From Achromobacter mucicolens (lineage in GTDB: Bacteria > Pseudomonadota > Gammaproteobacteria > Burkholderiales > Burkholderiaceae_B): a DNA stretch of 64,000 bases. The stretch's first letter is position 1. Every line of letters begins with the position of its first letter. The notes under the pieces are model-generated. The model was not told the origin of the DNA and did not search any database. It saw nothing but the letters and a program-made list of their open reading frames with translations. The stretch spans positions 1 to 64,000 of the forward strand of contig NZ_CADIJP010000008.1 in NCBI RefSeq assembly GCF_902859725.1, in the 5' to 3' direction. Of this stretch, positions 36,033 through 46,858 are shown one piece after another. The position numbers and the translations under genes are program-made.

Positions 36033-37379
36033 TTAGAGCTGGCCGTACGAGTGCAGGCCCGACAGGAACATGTTCACGCCCAGGAAGGCAAAGCCCGTGA
36101 TCAGCAGGCCCAACAGCGCCCAGTAGGCCGCCATGGCGCCACGCAGGCCCTTGATGAGGCGCATGTGCAGCCATGCCGCGTAGTTCAGCCAGACAATCAG
36201 CGCCCAGGTTTCCTTGGGGTCCCACTGCCAATACGCACCCCACGCATCGGCCGCCCACAGCGCCCCCAGGATGGTTGCGACGGTAAAGAAGGCAAACCCG
36301 ATCGCGATGGCGCGATACATGATGTCGTCCAGCACTTCCAGCGACGGCAGCGCGTCCGCAATACGGCGGCGGCCCAGCAGGATGGCGCCCACGATCACGG
36401 CCCCCACGCCGAAGTACAGCATCCAGGTCGCGGAAAGGCCATCGGTGCGAAACACCATGGGCTCGGCGCACAGCAGCACACCCAGAATGAACAGCGGCGC
36501 AAGCTTGGCCCACGAGGTCGTGTGGCCATGCTGCTTGACCAGATATGCGAAGCCCACCATCGCCGCCAGCGAGAACGTGCCGTAGCCGATGAAGTTGGCC
36601 GGCACGTGCAGTTTCATCCACCAGCTCTTGAGCGCAGGCACCAGCGGCTGGATCTGTCCGGCGTCGCGCGTGAACGAATACCACAGCAGGAACACGACGG
36701 CCGAGGTCACCACCAGCATCACGAAGCCGCCGAGCGCGCGCGTGGCGTACTTACGTTCGTAGTACAGGTAGAAGAGCGCAGTGATGAGCGAAAACAGGAC
36801 GAAGACTTCGTACAGGTTGCTGACCGGGATATGGCCCAGGTCCGGACCCATCAGATGGCCCTCGCGCCAGCGCACGAGCAGGCCCGTGACACCCGCGAAC
36901 ACCGCGCCCCAGCTCAGCGCCGTGCCCAGCCAGGCGGCGGTCGGGCTGAACAGGCCGATCCAGTAGCACACCATCGACAGCGCAAACAGCGCGCTCATCC
37001 ACAAGATGGCGGACTGCGAGGAAAACAGGTACTTCAGGAAGAACACCTGCTCGGCGCGAGCCAGATCGTTGCCGTACAGCATCAGTGCGAAGCCTGCGGA
37101 GATCGCACAGGCGATCATCAAACGACGCAGCGGACGCCACAACCAGCCCAGCCAGGCCACCGCCGGCACCGTGCCGCACAGGATGATCTTCTCGTAATAG
37201 TCCATCGCGTGCCCGTAGCGGGTCAGCGCGAAACCTGCCCCAACCGCCAGCAGCAGGAAAAAGACGATGTCAGTCCAGTCGGGCTTTCCGCGTTGCGCGC
37301 GGCTATCGCCGGTTTCGGACAAGGCGTCCTGCCAAAGCGTTTCAGGCGACGGGGGTGGCGTGGTGGTCGTGGTGGACAT
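36033..37379 (-). CDS. ccsB: Cytochrome c biogenesis protein CcsB/ResC
   Basis: 448-residue membrane protein of the system II cytochrome c maturation haem handling complex. It has a hydrophilic N-terminus of about 35 residues and about eight or more membrane segments. The tryptophan-rich haem motif WGAYWQWDPKETWALIVWL (near 387-405) and conserved histidines (for example in KLHVPANFIGYG and WLHMRLIKG) are visible. It works with ResB to deliver and attach haem to apocytochromes c at the periplasmic side. It starts 8 bp after resB. Confidence 0.93.
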   Translation of the reverse strand: MSTTTTTPPPSPETLWQDALSETGDSRAQRGKPDWTDIVFFLLLAVGAGFALTRYGHAMDYYEKIILCGTVPAVAWLGWLWRPLRRLMIACAISAGFALMLYGNDLARAEQVFFLKYLFSSQSAILWMSALFALSMVCYWIGLFSPTAAWLGTALSWGAVFAGVTGLLVRWREGHLMGPDLGHIPVSNLYEVFVLFSLITALFYLYYERKYATRALGGFVMLVVTSAVVFLLWYSFTRDAGQIQPLVPALKSWWMKLHVPANFIGYGTFSLAAMVGFAYLVKQHGHTTSWAKLAPLFILGVLLCAEPMVFRTDGLSATWMLYFGVGAVIVGAILLGRRRIADALPSLEVLDDIMYRAIAIGFAFFTVATILGALWAADAWGAYWQWDPKETWALIVWLNYAAWLHMRLIKGLRGAMAAYWALLGLLITGFAFLGVNMFLSGLHSYGQL

Positions 37380-37387
37380 AAATAACC

Positions 37388-39469
37388 TTAAGACCCTTTT
37401 TTCTGGCGCAGCAGCGCCTGCTTGAAGCGTTCGAACTCTTGATTGAAGTCAAGTGTACGCTTCTGTGACGTCATGGCCGCCAGGACGCTGCTGCCGCCGT
37501 CTTGCGGTTTGACCCAGATCCAGACGCGACGGTCGCGGATGTAGAACATCGAAAACACGCCCAGGACCAGCAACAGGCTGCCCAGGTAGACGGTGTTCTT
37601 GCCCGGCGTGCGGCTGACCTGGAAGACGCTGGCCTGCACGTGATTGAAGTCGGCCAGCGACAGGAACACGGGTGCGGGATAGACGGTCAGGTCGGACAGC
37701 GCGGCCACGGCCAGACGCGACCACACTGCCGCGCGCTCGCCTTCCGGGCCATCGACGGCCACCGGTTGCTGACCGGCGCGTTCGCGCGCGATGGCGCGCA
37801 ATTCGTTCATGCTGGCGCCGATCAGGCGAATCACGACATCGGCGGCGCGCTCCAGATCGGCGGCGGGGGTATTGGCTTGCAGGAACGCCGCGACGGCCTG
37901 CAGGCCGCCGGCGGCAAAGGTGTCCAGCGCACGTTCGGCCGCGGTTTCCAACGGCTGGCGATCGGCGCCCGACGGGCTGTTGCGCTCGGCGAACCGGCGG
38001 GCCGCTTCCTTGCGCGCGGCCGGATCGGCCAGCGTGGCGCGAAGACGCATGAATTCGGCGATGGAGCTGTCGTCGTCGGCCGGGATGCGCAGATAGCGGA
38101 AGGGCTCGCCGGCGTTATTGCGCACGCCGGCCAGGAAGACGGCCGCGCCGTCCAGTTCGACGGGCAGCATGTAGTTCTGGAACTCATGCGCCTGACCCGC
38201 ATCGTCGATCAGCTTGTATTCGACGCTGGGCCCCACGTTGCGCAGGTTTTCGTTCTTCTTGCCGGCCGCGCTGCCCGCGACCGAGGCCACGTGCTCTGCA
38301 AAGCTCTGGTCGGCGCCCTTGGGGTCGCCGCGGGTCAAGTCTTCGACGTTGATCGGACGCATGGCCGTGACCTCGATGCCCATGCTGCGCGGGCCCTTGG
38401 CCGTTTGCGCCGTCAGTTCGCTGGTCTTGCCCACCGTACCGTCGACCGAGAAGGTCGCGTCGTTGGCGCCCACCAGCGGATACCCCTTGAGCACGACTGT
38501 GCTGCCGCCGTCGTCAAAGCTCGACTGATAAACCGTCATGCCCTTGAAGCGCAGCGGCTCGTTCACTTCGATGGTCGAATCGAAGGTCTTGCCCGTGTCC
38601 GGATCCGTGACTTCGACTTCGCTGGCAAAGCGGCTGGGCATGCCGGTGGAGTAGTAGTCGACGATGAATTTCTTGAGCTTGAGCGTGAAAGGCATGGGCT
38701 GCACCAGCGCGCCATCGCCCACCATCACGACCGCCGTGCTGGCCTGGCCGCCCTCGGGCACCAGGACGCTTGCGCGAAAGCTCGGGTTGTTGACCGACAG
38801 GCGCCCGCTTTCAGGCACCTCTGAAATCAGCATGTTTTCGACGATGGGCTGCTTGCCGCCGAACATGACCTGCAGGCGCACCGGCAGTTCGCTGTCGAGC
38901 AGGCCGCCGATGCAGATGATGACCATGGCGGCGTGGGCGAACACATAGCCCAGCCGGTTGGCGCTGCCCTTCTTGGCGGCCAGCAGAACGCCATCCTGGG
39001 CCTCGCGCACGCGCACCGCGTAACCCATGCGGCCCAGCAGCGCCTTCAGGCCGGTCACCGTCTGCGGCACGCCGGTGGGCTCGGTGGTCTCGACGCGATG
39101 CGGAAAGGCGCGCAGGCTGCCTTCGCGCACGTGCTCGCGAAACGATCGCGCGTCGCGCAGCATCTTGGGGGCATTGCGGATCAGGCACACCGAGGTCGAT
39201 ACGACCAGAAAGCCCATGATCAGCAGGAACCACCAGCTGTTGTAGACGTGCCAGATGGAGAATTTGTCGAAGACCTCGAACCAGAACGGACCGAACTGGT
39301 CGATGTAATTGTTGGACGATCGGTTCTGCTGCAGCACCGTACCCACCAGGCTGGCCACGCAGATGAACATCAGCAGGCTGACGGCAAAACGCATCGAACC
39401 CAGAAGTTCAAAGAGATCGCCTGGCAGGCTGCGCAGAGAGGGGCGGGAGTGGGTTCGGGTCGAATTCAT
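37388..39469 (-). CDS. resB: Cytochrome c biogenesis protein ResB
   Basis: 693-residue partner of CcsB in system II cytochrome c maturation. There are three N-terminal membrane segments (about 25-45, 75-95, 165-185), a large periplasmic part, and a last membrane segment near 630 (VYLGSLLLVLGVFSMFYIRDRR). The domain layout matches ResB. It is co-transcribed with ccsB and followed upstream by the cytochrome c4 gene, a likely client. Start ATG at 39469, sequence MNSTRTHSRPSLRSLPGDL. Confidence 0.93.
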   Translation of the reverse strand: MNSTRTHSRPSLRSLPGDLFELLGSMRFAVSLLMFICVASLVGTVLQQNRSSNNYIDQFGPFWFEVFDKFSIWHVYNSWWFLLIMGFLVVSTSVCLIRNAPKMLRDARSFREHVREGSLRAFPHRVETTEPTGVPQTVTGLKALLGRMGYAVRVREAQDGVLLAAKKGSANRLGYVFAHAAMVIICIGGLLDSELPVRLQVMFGGKQPIVENMLISEVPESGRLSVNNPSFRASVLVPEGGQASTAVVMVGDGALVQPMPFTLKLKKFIVDYYSTGMPSRFASEVEVTDPDTGKTFDSTIEVNEPLRFKGMTVYQSSFDDGGSTVVLKGYPLVGANDATFSVDGTVGKTSELTAQTAKGPRSMGIEVTAMRPINVEDLTRGDPKGADQSFAEHVASVAGSAAGKKNENLRNVGPSVEYKLIDDAGQAHEFQNYMLPVELDGAAVFLAGVRNNAGEPFRYLRIPADDDSSIAEFMRLRATLADPAARKEAARRFAERNSPSGADRQPLETAAERALDTFAAGGLQAVAAFLQANTPAADLERAADVVIRLIGASMNELRAIARERAGQQPVAVDGPEGERAAVWSRLAVAALSDLTVYPAPVFLSLADFNHVQASVFQVSRTPGKNTVYLGSLLLVLGVFSMFYIRDRRVWIWVKPQDGGSSVLAAMTSQKRTLDFNQEFERFKQALLRQKKGS

Positions 39470-39588
39470 GAAAAAAGGGGGGCCGCGCTATCGGCTACCC
39501 CCCTCATAGACAGTGCGAGTCGGAACGAGGTTCCGGCGCGCGCAAGTTGCATCAACGCGGACCGGCCGCGCACGTTGCGGCCAATCGC

Positions 39589-40290
39589 TTACCGAAGGCC
39601 AGCCGCGTAATCCGACACCGCCTTGATGTCAGCATCCGACATGCGGTCCGCGATGGCGTGCATGACGTCGTTCTTGCGGTCGCCGCTGCGGAAAAGCTTC
39701 AGCTGCTCTTCGATATACACGGGGAACTGCCCCGACAAACGGGGGTACTGGCCAGGGATGCCCGCGCCATTGGCAGAATGGCACGCCGCGCAAGCCGGGA
39801 CGTTGCGGTCCGGCAAACCGCCGCGCCAGATCTTTTGACCTAGCTCAACCAAGTTCTCATGGCCGGCGGTGGCGGGTTCCTTCAGGGGCTGCTGCGCCAG
39901 ATACAGAGCAATGTTCTGCATGTCTGCCGGCGTCAGGTTCTGCACCATGGCGGTCATGGGGCTGGGATTGCCGTCGGGGCCATTGCGCACGGGGGTCTTG
40001 GCGCCTTCCTTCACTTTGAAGTCGGCGAGCTGCTTGGCCAGGTACTCGTGCGGCTGCGCGGCAAGGTTCGGGTTCACCGGAATGGTGCTGTTACCCGCCG
40101 CGCCGTGACAGGAAGCACAGGCAATGATGCCGCGGGACGCGTCGCCTTGGTCAAACAGCTGACCGCCCTTGGCGGCGTCTGGTTTGGCCGGGCCCGCAGC
40201 GCCATTGGCGGCGAAACTCGTAGCAGAGAAGGCGGAGGCGCCGAGCAACAGCCCGCTCGCAACCAACATCCGGGACAGCACACGCTTCAT
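39589..40290 (-). CDS. Dihaem cytochrome c4
   Basis: 233-residue periplasmic electron carrier with a signal peptide (cleavage after SFA near residue 27) and two haem-binding CxxCH motifs, CASCH (58-62) and CAACH (167-171). Methionine ligands for both haems are plausible in NPSPMTAM near 112 and DVMHAIADRMSD near 213. It feeds electrons to terminal oxidases. I take the ATG at 40290 that directly gives the signal peptide; frames starting farther up would hide it. Placement beside resB-ccsB matches its need for haem attachment. Confidence 0.92.
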   Translation of the reverse strand: MKRVLSRMLVASGLLLGASAFSATSFAANGAAGPAKPDAAKGGQLFDQGDASRGIIACASCHGAAGNSTIPVNPNLAAQPHEYLAKQLADFKVKEGAKTPVRNGPDGNPSPMTAMVQNLTPADMQNIALYLAQQPLKEPATAGHENLVELGQKIWRGGLPDRNVPACAACHSANGAGIPGQYPRLSGQFPVYIEEQLKLFRSGDRKNDVMHAIADRMSDADIKAVSDYAAGLR

Positions 40291-40356
40291 GAAGACCTCG
40301 ACGATCACATCGATCAAGGCGCAAAAAGGCGCCCACGCCTGCCCGCACTTGCAGTA

Positions 40357-40546
40357 AACCGTATCGAACCTGTTTTGCTTGTCCTGCTTTGCGATCTTGC
40401 TGCGGTGCTGCATCCATCGGCACAAGAAGGGCTACAAAACGTCTGGATGGCAGCTAAACAGTAAGCAAAAAAGACGGCTCCGCACACGCGGACCACTGTA
40501 GCAAACGCCGGATTATACAATAGGGCTCGAAACCAACCGTATCGAA
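40357..40546. repeat. 12-bp direct repeat in the cytochrome c4-engB gap
   Basis: AACCGTATCGAA at 40357-40368 and again at 40535-40546, the second copy 8 bp before the engB start. The 264-bp divergent spacer 40291-40554 also has an AT-rich TTATACAAT stretch at 40512-40520 suited to an engB promoter. Confidence 0.5.
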
Positions 40547-40554
40547 AGCCATCC

Positions 40555-42191
<1,637 letters not shown>

Positions 42192-42269
42192 AGCCGGCGG
42201 GCGCGGCGTACTGCCGTCTGCGCCCTTCCCCCTGCTTTGCCGGCCTGCGCGCCGGCAACCTCCATTGAA

Positions 42270-43211
42270 TCAGGCCTTTGCAGCGGCAGCGCGTGCCGGC
42301 TGCGCGCCGCGGCGCAGGCCCAGCCACGTTCCGACAAGCACACAACCCAGGCCGACGACATGGGTCAGGGTGACGTGCTCATCAAGGAACAGGGCCGCGA
42401 ACAGCAGCCCGAAAATCGGCAACCAATTCACGAACAGCGCGGCGCGGCTGATCCCCAGCCGCGCGATGCCCGCGTTCCAGACGATGTTGCTGACACCCGA
42501 GGCGATCACCGCCGAAAACATCAGCACGGCCCAGGGCCACCATGCCATCTGCCACGTGCCCGCCTCGTACGAAGACGGCGTCAGCGCGGCATGCCCGACC
42601 AGCATCAATCCGCCGGCCAGATACATGTACCAAAGCATGCCCAGCGGATCCATCATCCGCGACATCCGCTGAATCACCAGGCCGCCAAACACAAAGACGA
42701 GCACGGCCACGAACACCACCGCGTCGCCCCAGCCCGTCAGTCCGAGTTGCGCGCCGCTGCCCACCACCACCATGCCCACACCCATGAGGCCCAGCAGCGC
42801 GCCGGCGATGCGGGTGGTCGTGAGCTTTTCGCGATAGAAGATGGCGGCCAGGAAGGCGGACAGCAACGGGCTGGTGGCCATGATCAGCGTGCCGTTGGCT
42901 GCCGATGAAAAGCGCAGTCCCGACACCAGTGCCACCTGGTGCGCGTACACCACCAGGAACCCTGCCAGCGCCACCCAGCCCAACTGCGCGCCACCCAGCT
43001 TCGGGATGCGGCCGCGGCGCGCCTTGATGATGAGTGTGACGGTGACAAACGCAATGACGATCCGAACGGCGGCCAGCGCCTGGATGTCCATGTGCTGCGT
43101 CAGATACTTGATGGAGACGATGTTCAGGCCCCAGGTGGCCATGACGAACATCAATTGAAGATAGATCAGACCATGCCGGTCCTGACTTGCATCAACGGTG
43201 GGGGACGTCAC
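42270..43211 (-). CDS. EamA/DMT superfamily transporter
   Basis: 313-residue inner-membrane exporter with ten hydrophobic segments in two EamA repeats (about 15-145 and 160-290). It resembles RhaT/EamA-type metabolite exporters. ATWGLNIVSIKYL near 25 and ALLGLMGVGMVVVGSGAQL near 139 are typical. The substrate is unknown. It converges with hemB and is followed on its upstream side by the dsbD 3' end. Confidence 0.85.
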   Translation of the reverse strand: MTSPTVDASQDRHGLIYLQLMFVMATWGLNIVSIKYLTQHMDIQALAAVRIVIAFVTVTLIIKARRGRIPKLGGAQLGWVALAGFLVVYAHQVALVSGLRFSSAANGTLIMATSPLLSAFLAAIFYREKLTTTRIAGALLGLMGVGMVVVGSGAQLGLTGWGDAVVFVAVLVFVFGGLVIQRMSRMMDPLGMLWYMYLAGGLMLVGHAALTPSSYEAGTWQMAWWPWAVLMFSAVIASGVSNIVWNAGIARLGISRAALFVNWLPIFGLLFAALFLDEHVTLTHVVGLGCVLVGTWLGLRRGAQPARAAAAKA

Positions 43212-43356
43212 GGCGTCAGCCTGGAGGGAGATGGATGCGCCGCGCGGGCGGCGAAGCGATCATGGTATATCGCCCCTTCCCTCGATTCAATGCGCGGCGG
43301 GCCGCGTTGCGCGCATCAGACGATGGCGCGCGCTGCTCTGCCCGTCCGCCGTGCCG

Positions 43357-45255
43357 TCAGCGGACCAGGACGCGGTCCAGCGACTCGGTGAAGCGCTTGG
43401 CGTCCTGGAATCCCACGACGCGAGCTTCCGCGATCTCCTTGCCGCCGGGCTCGAAGAACATGATGCCCGGCGGGCCGAACAGTCGGAATCGCTTGAGCAG
43501 CGCGCGGTCGTCGGCATTGTTCGCCGTGACGTCGGCCTGCACCAGCACCATTCCAGCCATGCGCTGCGCGACCCCCGCATCGGTAAAGGTGAATCGCTCC
43601 ATCTCGCGGCATGACACGCACCAGTCCGCATAGAAGTCCAGCATCACCGGCCGGGTGCTCTGCGCCAGCACCGCGTCCAGTTCGGCGTTGCTGCGAACCC
43701 GGGTGAACTGGACCTCGCCCGCCGCGGCCCCGCCGGCTGCCGCTGCTTCACCGCGCGCGGCCAGGTGCGAGAGCGGCTGCAGGACATCGCGGCCCCCGCT
43801 GGCGGCCCCCACCAGCCACGCCGCGGCCGCCAGGGCGAGCAGCAGGCCCAGCCCCTTGCCAAACATGCGACCGGCGCCTGCGCCCGGCGGCAGGGCATCA
43901 AAGGCGCGCAGCATCACGGCCGACACGACAGCCAGGAATGCCCAGCCCGTCATCTGCACCCACGTCGGCACGACGGGGATGAGCATCCACCACGCCGTCG
44001 CCAGCAACAGCATGCCGAACAGCCGCTTGACGCCGTCCATCCAGGGACCGGCCTTGGGCAGCAACGCCGAAGACGACGCGCCGACGATCAGCAGCGGCAC
44101 GCCCATGCCCCACGCCATTGCAAAGAGCGCCGATCCGCCCAAGACCACGTCGCCCGTCTGCGAGATGTAAAGCAAGGCGCCAGCAAGCGGAGCCGCAACG
44201 CAGGGACCCACGATCAGGGCCGACAGCGCGCCCATCACCAGGGCCCCGGTATATCGCCCGCCCGGCATGCGCGAGGACCGGTCCGACAGCATGGCCTGGA
44301 TGCCGGAAGGCATCTGGAACGTGAACACGTCGAACATGGCCAGCGCCAGCACGGCCAGCAGGATGGCGAAGAGCGACAGGATCCACGGCGTCTGCAGCCA
44401 GGCGGCGAGCCCCGCGCCACTCAGCCCGGCCGCCACGCCCAGCGCGGTGTACACGACCGACATGCCCAGCACGTACGTCGCGGCCAGCGCCAGACCGCGA
44501 CTGCGGCTGGGCCGCTGGTGCTGCGCCCCGCCCAGCACGATCGACGACAGGATGGGAATCATGGGCAGCACACATGGCGTGAAAGCCAGCAGCAGACCCA
44601 GCACCAAAAAGACGCCCGCCGTCTTGATCCAGCCCAGACCGCCCAAGGCATCGGCCAGGCCCGTGTCGCCCGCGTTCACCAACGCGGACAATCCGCCGGA
44701 AGTTGCCGGCGCCGCGGACGCGGCCCCGCCAATTCCCGTGCCCGCCACCGCATAACCGCCGGCCACGGGCGTAAGTTTGACGGTGCTGTCCATCGGCGGA
44801 TAGCACAGCCCGGCATCCGCGCAGCCTTGGCCCGTCAACGTCAGCGTGAAGGGCTGTCCTCCCGCGCCGACGGGAACGCGGATCGTCACGTCCTTGTGAA
44901 AGACCTCCATGTCTTTTTCGAAGGTCGGGTCGTATTTGACTTCGCCCTTGGGATAAACGGCTTGCCCGAGCGTGGTGGCGTCTGCTGGGGTGATCGCAAT
45001 CCCGAAGCGCTCGCGGTACATGTAATAGCCGGGCGCCACGCGATAGTGCAATTCAAGCGTATCCGGCGACGCCATCTGCGCGCTGAACACAAAGGCCTTT
45101 TCCGGTTCGAGGAATTCGGCTTGCGCCCGCGCGGCGGACTGCCATCCGAGCAGCACAAGCATCACTGCCAACAACGCGAGGCAGTGCCTCAGGATCGAAG
45201 GGGTCACGCTGAGGGCGCGCCCGCGCGCGCCAACCGTACCGGCAAGTTGCAACAT
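43357..45255 (-). CDS. dsbD: Thiol:disulfide interchange protein DsbD
   Basis: 632-residue membrane electron shuttle that carries reducing power from thioredoxin to periplasmic thiol proteins. Three parts: a periplasmic alpha domain with the cysteine pair C145/C151 (QGCADAGLCYPP), eight membrane segments with cysteines in FTPCVLPM and VGPCVAAPL, and a C-terminal thioredoxin-like domain with DWCVSCRE (near 554). The signal peptide ends near AARAQA (46). The ATG at 45255 shares a base with the cutA stop (TGATG); longer frames would lie inside cutA. It supports cytochrome c maturation. Confidence 0.94.
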   Translation of the reverse strand: MLQLAGTVGARGRALSVTPSILRHCLALLAVMLVLLGWQSAARAQAEFLEPEKAFVFSAQMASPDTLELHYRVAPGYYMYRERFGIAITPADATTLGQAVYPKGEVKYDPTFEKDMEVFHKDVTIRVPVGAGGQPFTLTLTGQGCADAGLCYPPMDSTVKLTPVAGGYAVAGTGIGGAASAAPATSGGLSALVNAGDTGLADALGGLGWIKTAGVFLVLGLLLAFTPCVLPMIPILSSIVLGGAQHQRPSRSRGLALAATYVLGMSVVYTALGVAAGLSGAGLAAWLQTPWILSLFAILLAVLALAMFDVFTFQMPSGIQAMLSDRSSRMPGGRYTGALVMGALSALIVGPCVAAPLAGALLYISQTGDVVLGGSALFAMAWGMGVPLLIVGASSSALLPKAGPWMDGVKRLFGMLLLATAWWMLIPVVPTWVQMTGWAFLAVVSAVMLRAFDALPPGAGAGRMFGKGLGLLLALAAAAWLVGAASGGRDVLQPLSHLAARGEAAAAGGAAAGEVQFTRVRSNAELDAVLAQSTRPVMLDFYADWCVSCREMERFTFTDAGVAQRMAGMVLVQADVTANNADDRALLKRFRLFGPPGIMFFEPGGKEIAEARVVGFQDAKRFTESLDRVLVR

Positions 45256-45602
45256 CAGTTTCTCTTGTTCTGCGTAATGGCCGTCTGCTCGCGCACCCAG
45301 TCCAGGTATGGCGCCGCGCCGCCGATGACTGGCAGCACGATGATCTCGGGAACATCGTAGGGGTGCATCTGCGACAGGGCCTGCACGACGGCGGCATGCC
45401 GCGCGTAGGTCGTCTTGATGTGGATGGGAATTTCCTCCGTCCCTTCGACCTCTCCGTTCCACAGGTAGATGGACAACCCCGGCGCGCCAAGGTTCACGCA
45501 GGCTGCCAGCCCGTCCTCGACGAGCACGTGCGCGATACGCTTGGCCAGAAGCAGATCCGGCGCATTGCTGATGACCAGCACGACGTCGTCATCGCGCAAC
45601 AT
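45255..45602 (-). CDS. cutA: Divalent-cation tolerance protein CutA
   Basis: 115-residue trimeric ferredoxin-like protein linked to metal tolerance. It shows LAKRIAHVLVEDGLAACVNL, the TEEIPIHIKTT strand, and HPYDVPEIIVLPVIGG, which are family signatures. It starts at ATG 45602 behind a strong AAGGAGG site. It is coupled to dsbD through an overlapping TGATG; the cutA-dsbD pairing is common in proteobacteria. Confidence 0.93.
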   Translation of the reverse strand: MLRDDDVVLVISNAPDLLLAKRIAHVLVEDGLAACVNLGAPGLSIYLWNGEVEGTEEIPIHIKTTYARHAAVVQALSQMHPYDVPEIIVLPVIGGAAPYLDWVREQTAITQNKRN

Positions 45603-45724
45603 GGAACCTCCTTGGGATACCCGCGTGGGATGTAACTCGAGGTATTTTATCGATATTGCGGCCAACTCCCCGGCGCTGCCGGTCGCGCGGCCGCCGCGCC
45701 ATCCCTTTTCACGCCGAGGCAAGC

Positions 45725-46177
45725 ATGTCCGACAACTGCCTGTTCTGCCGCATCGCCCGTCACGAGATCCCCGCGCACGTCGTCCACGAGGACGACCGCC
45801 TCCTGGCCTTCCTGGATATCCACCCCGTGCGCGCCGGCCACACGCTCATCATCCCCAAGCAGCACTATCCCTACTACGAGGACATGCCGGCCGACCTGGC
45901 GGCCAGCATCGTCAACCTGGGTCAGCGGCTGGGGCGCCAGATGAAGCGCCTGTACGGCGTTGAGCGCGTGGGTTTTGCCTTCACGGGGATCCACGTCGCG
46001 CACGCGCATGCGCACGTCATCCCGATGCACCACCCGCAGGACGTGACATCGACGCAGTACATCGAGCAGCAGGATCTGACTTTCAAGATGCCGCCCCAAT
46101 CGCCGCCGGAAGCGCTCGCGGCCACGGCGGCGCAATTGCGCGGGCAACTGCGCGGCGGCCCCGAACGTGGAGAATGA
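45725..46177 (+). CDS. HIT family nucleotide hydrolase
   Basis: 150-residue histidine-triad protein. The zinc-like NCLFCRIARHEIP N-terminus and the triad HVAHAHAHVIPMH (near 97-109) are clear. It likely hydrolyses nucleoside phosphoramidates or dinucleoside polyphosphates; the exact substrate is unknown. The ATG at 45725 gives the standard family start. It converges with rplQ, separated by that operon's terminator. Confidence 0.9.
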   Translation: MSDNCLFCRIARHEIPAHVVHEDDRLLAFLDIHPVRAGHTLIIPKQHYPYYEDMPADLAASIVNLGQRLGRQMKRLYGVERVGFAFTGIHVAHAHAHVIPMHHPQDVTSTQYIEQQDLTFKMPPQSPPEALAATAAQLRGQLRGGPERGE

Positions 46178-46221
46178 GCGCGGCGAATGCGCGCAGTAAG
46201 CGAAGGCGGCGAATGTAGGCG

Positions 46222-46258
46222 AAAAAAAACAAGGGCAGGTCCGAAGACCCGCCCTTGT
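46222..46258 (-). terminator. Terminator of the spc/alpha operon (after rplQ)
   Basis: Stem of ACAAGGGC/GCCCTTGT outer arms (46229-46236, 46251-46258) plus an inner GGTC/GACC, with a run of eight T on the minus strand. It closes the 18-gene ribosomal operon. Confidence 0.93.
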
Positions 46259-46278
46259 CGCTTATCTAGCTGCCGAAA

Positions 46279-46671
46279 TTACTCGGCGCTGTCCTCAGCG
46301 GCTTCATCGACTTCCGGACGGTCAACCAGTTCCATGAAAGCCATGGGAGCGTTGTCGCCTTGACGGAAGCCCATCTTCAGCACGCGGGTGTAGCCGCCGT
46401 TACGGGCCGCGTAGCGCGGGCCGATTTCGGCAAACAGCTTCACAACCGCATCGCGATCGCGCAGACGGGCAAAGGCCAGACGCTTGTTCGCGAGGGTGGG
46501 CTCCTTGCCCAGCGTGATCAGGGGTTCGATGACGCGGCGCAATTCTTTCGCCTTCGGCAGCGTGGTCTTGATTGCTTCGTGAGTGATCAGCGAAACAGCC
46601 ATGTTGCGGAACATGGCAAGACGGTGACTGCTGGTGCGGTTGAGCTTACGCAAGCCATTACCGTGACGCAT
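46279..46671 (-). CDS. rplQ: 50S ribosomal protein L17
   Basis: 130-residue large subunit protein near the exit tunnel. The [20 protein letters not shown] start and the [20 protein letters not shown] region are characteristic. It is the last gene of the operon, 187 bp after rpoA, a longer gap than elsewhere in the operon. The C-terminus has an acidic extension (DEAAEDSAE). Confidence 0.97.
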   Translation of the reverse strand: MRHGNGLRKLNRTSSHRLAMFRNMAVSLITHEAIKTTLPKAKELRRVIEPLITLGKEPTLANKRLAFARLRDRDAVVKLFAEIGPRYAARNGGYTRVLKMGFRQGDNAPMAFMELVDRPEVDEAAEDSAE

Positions 46672-46792
46672 GATAAGTTTCCTTTGAATCTAAAGACGGC
46701 GTTTCCGCCATCGGGTTGCCGGCTCTTCTATCAGCCTGCAATCAGGCTGCGGTCCGGTAGAAAACGGGGCATTTTACGACGATTTCGCAAAT

Positions 46793-46815
46793 CGCCCGGC
46801 AACAAAGGCCGGGCG
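46793..46815 (-). other. Hairpin in the rpoA-rplQ gap
   Basis: Perfect 8-bp stem CGCCCGGC/GCCGGGCG (46793-46800, 46808-46815) with a 7-nt loop, no T run. It could act in processing between rpoA and rplQ messages. Confidence 0.5.
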
Positions 46816-46858
46816 TTGCGGGAGACGCCCCTTCGCAGAGGCGGCACCCTTTCAAGAC

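Noticed and set aside
35067-37385. 772-codon plus-strand frame across lysA, its terminator and ccsB
   Set aside because: It runs through a clear terminator and opposite ccsB, and its translation resembles no protein. Shadow frame.
43357-45462. 701-codon version of dsbD
   Set aside because: The extra 69 codons lie inside cutA. The start at 45255 gives a signal peptide immediately.
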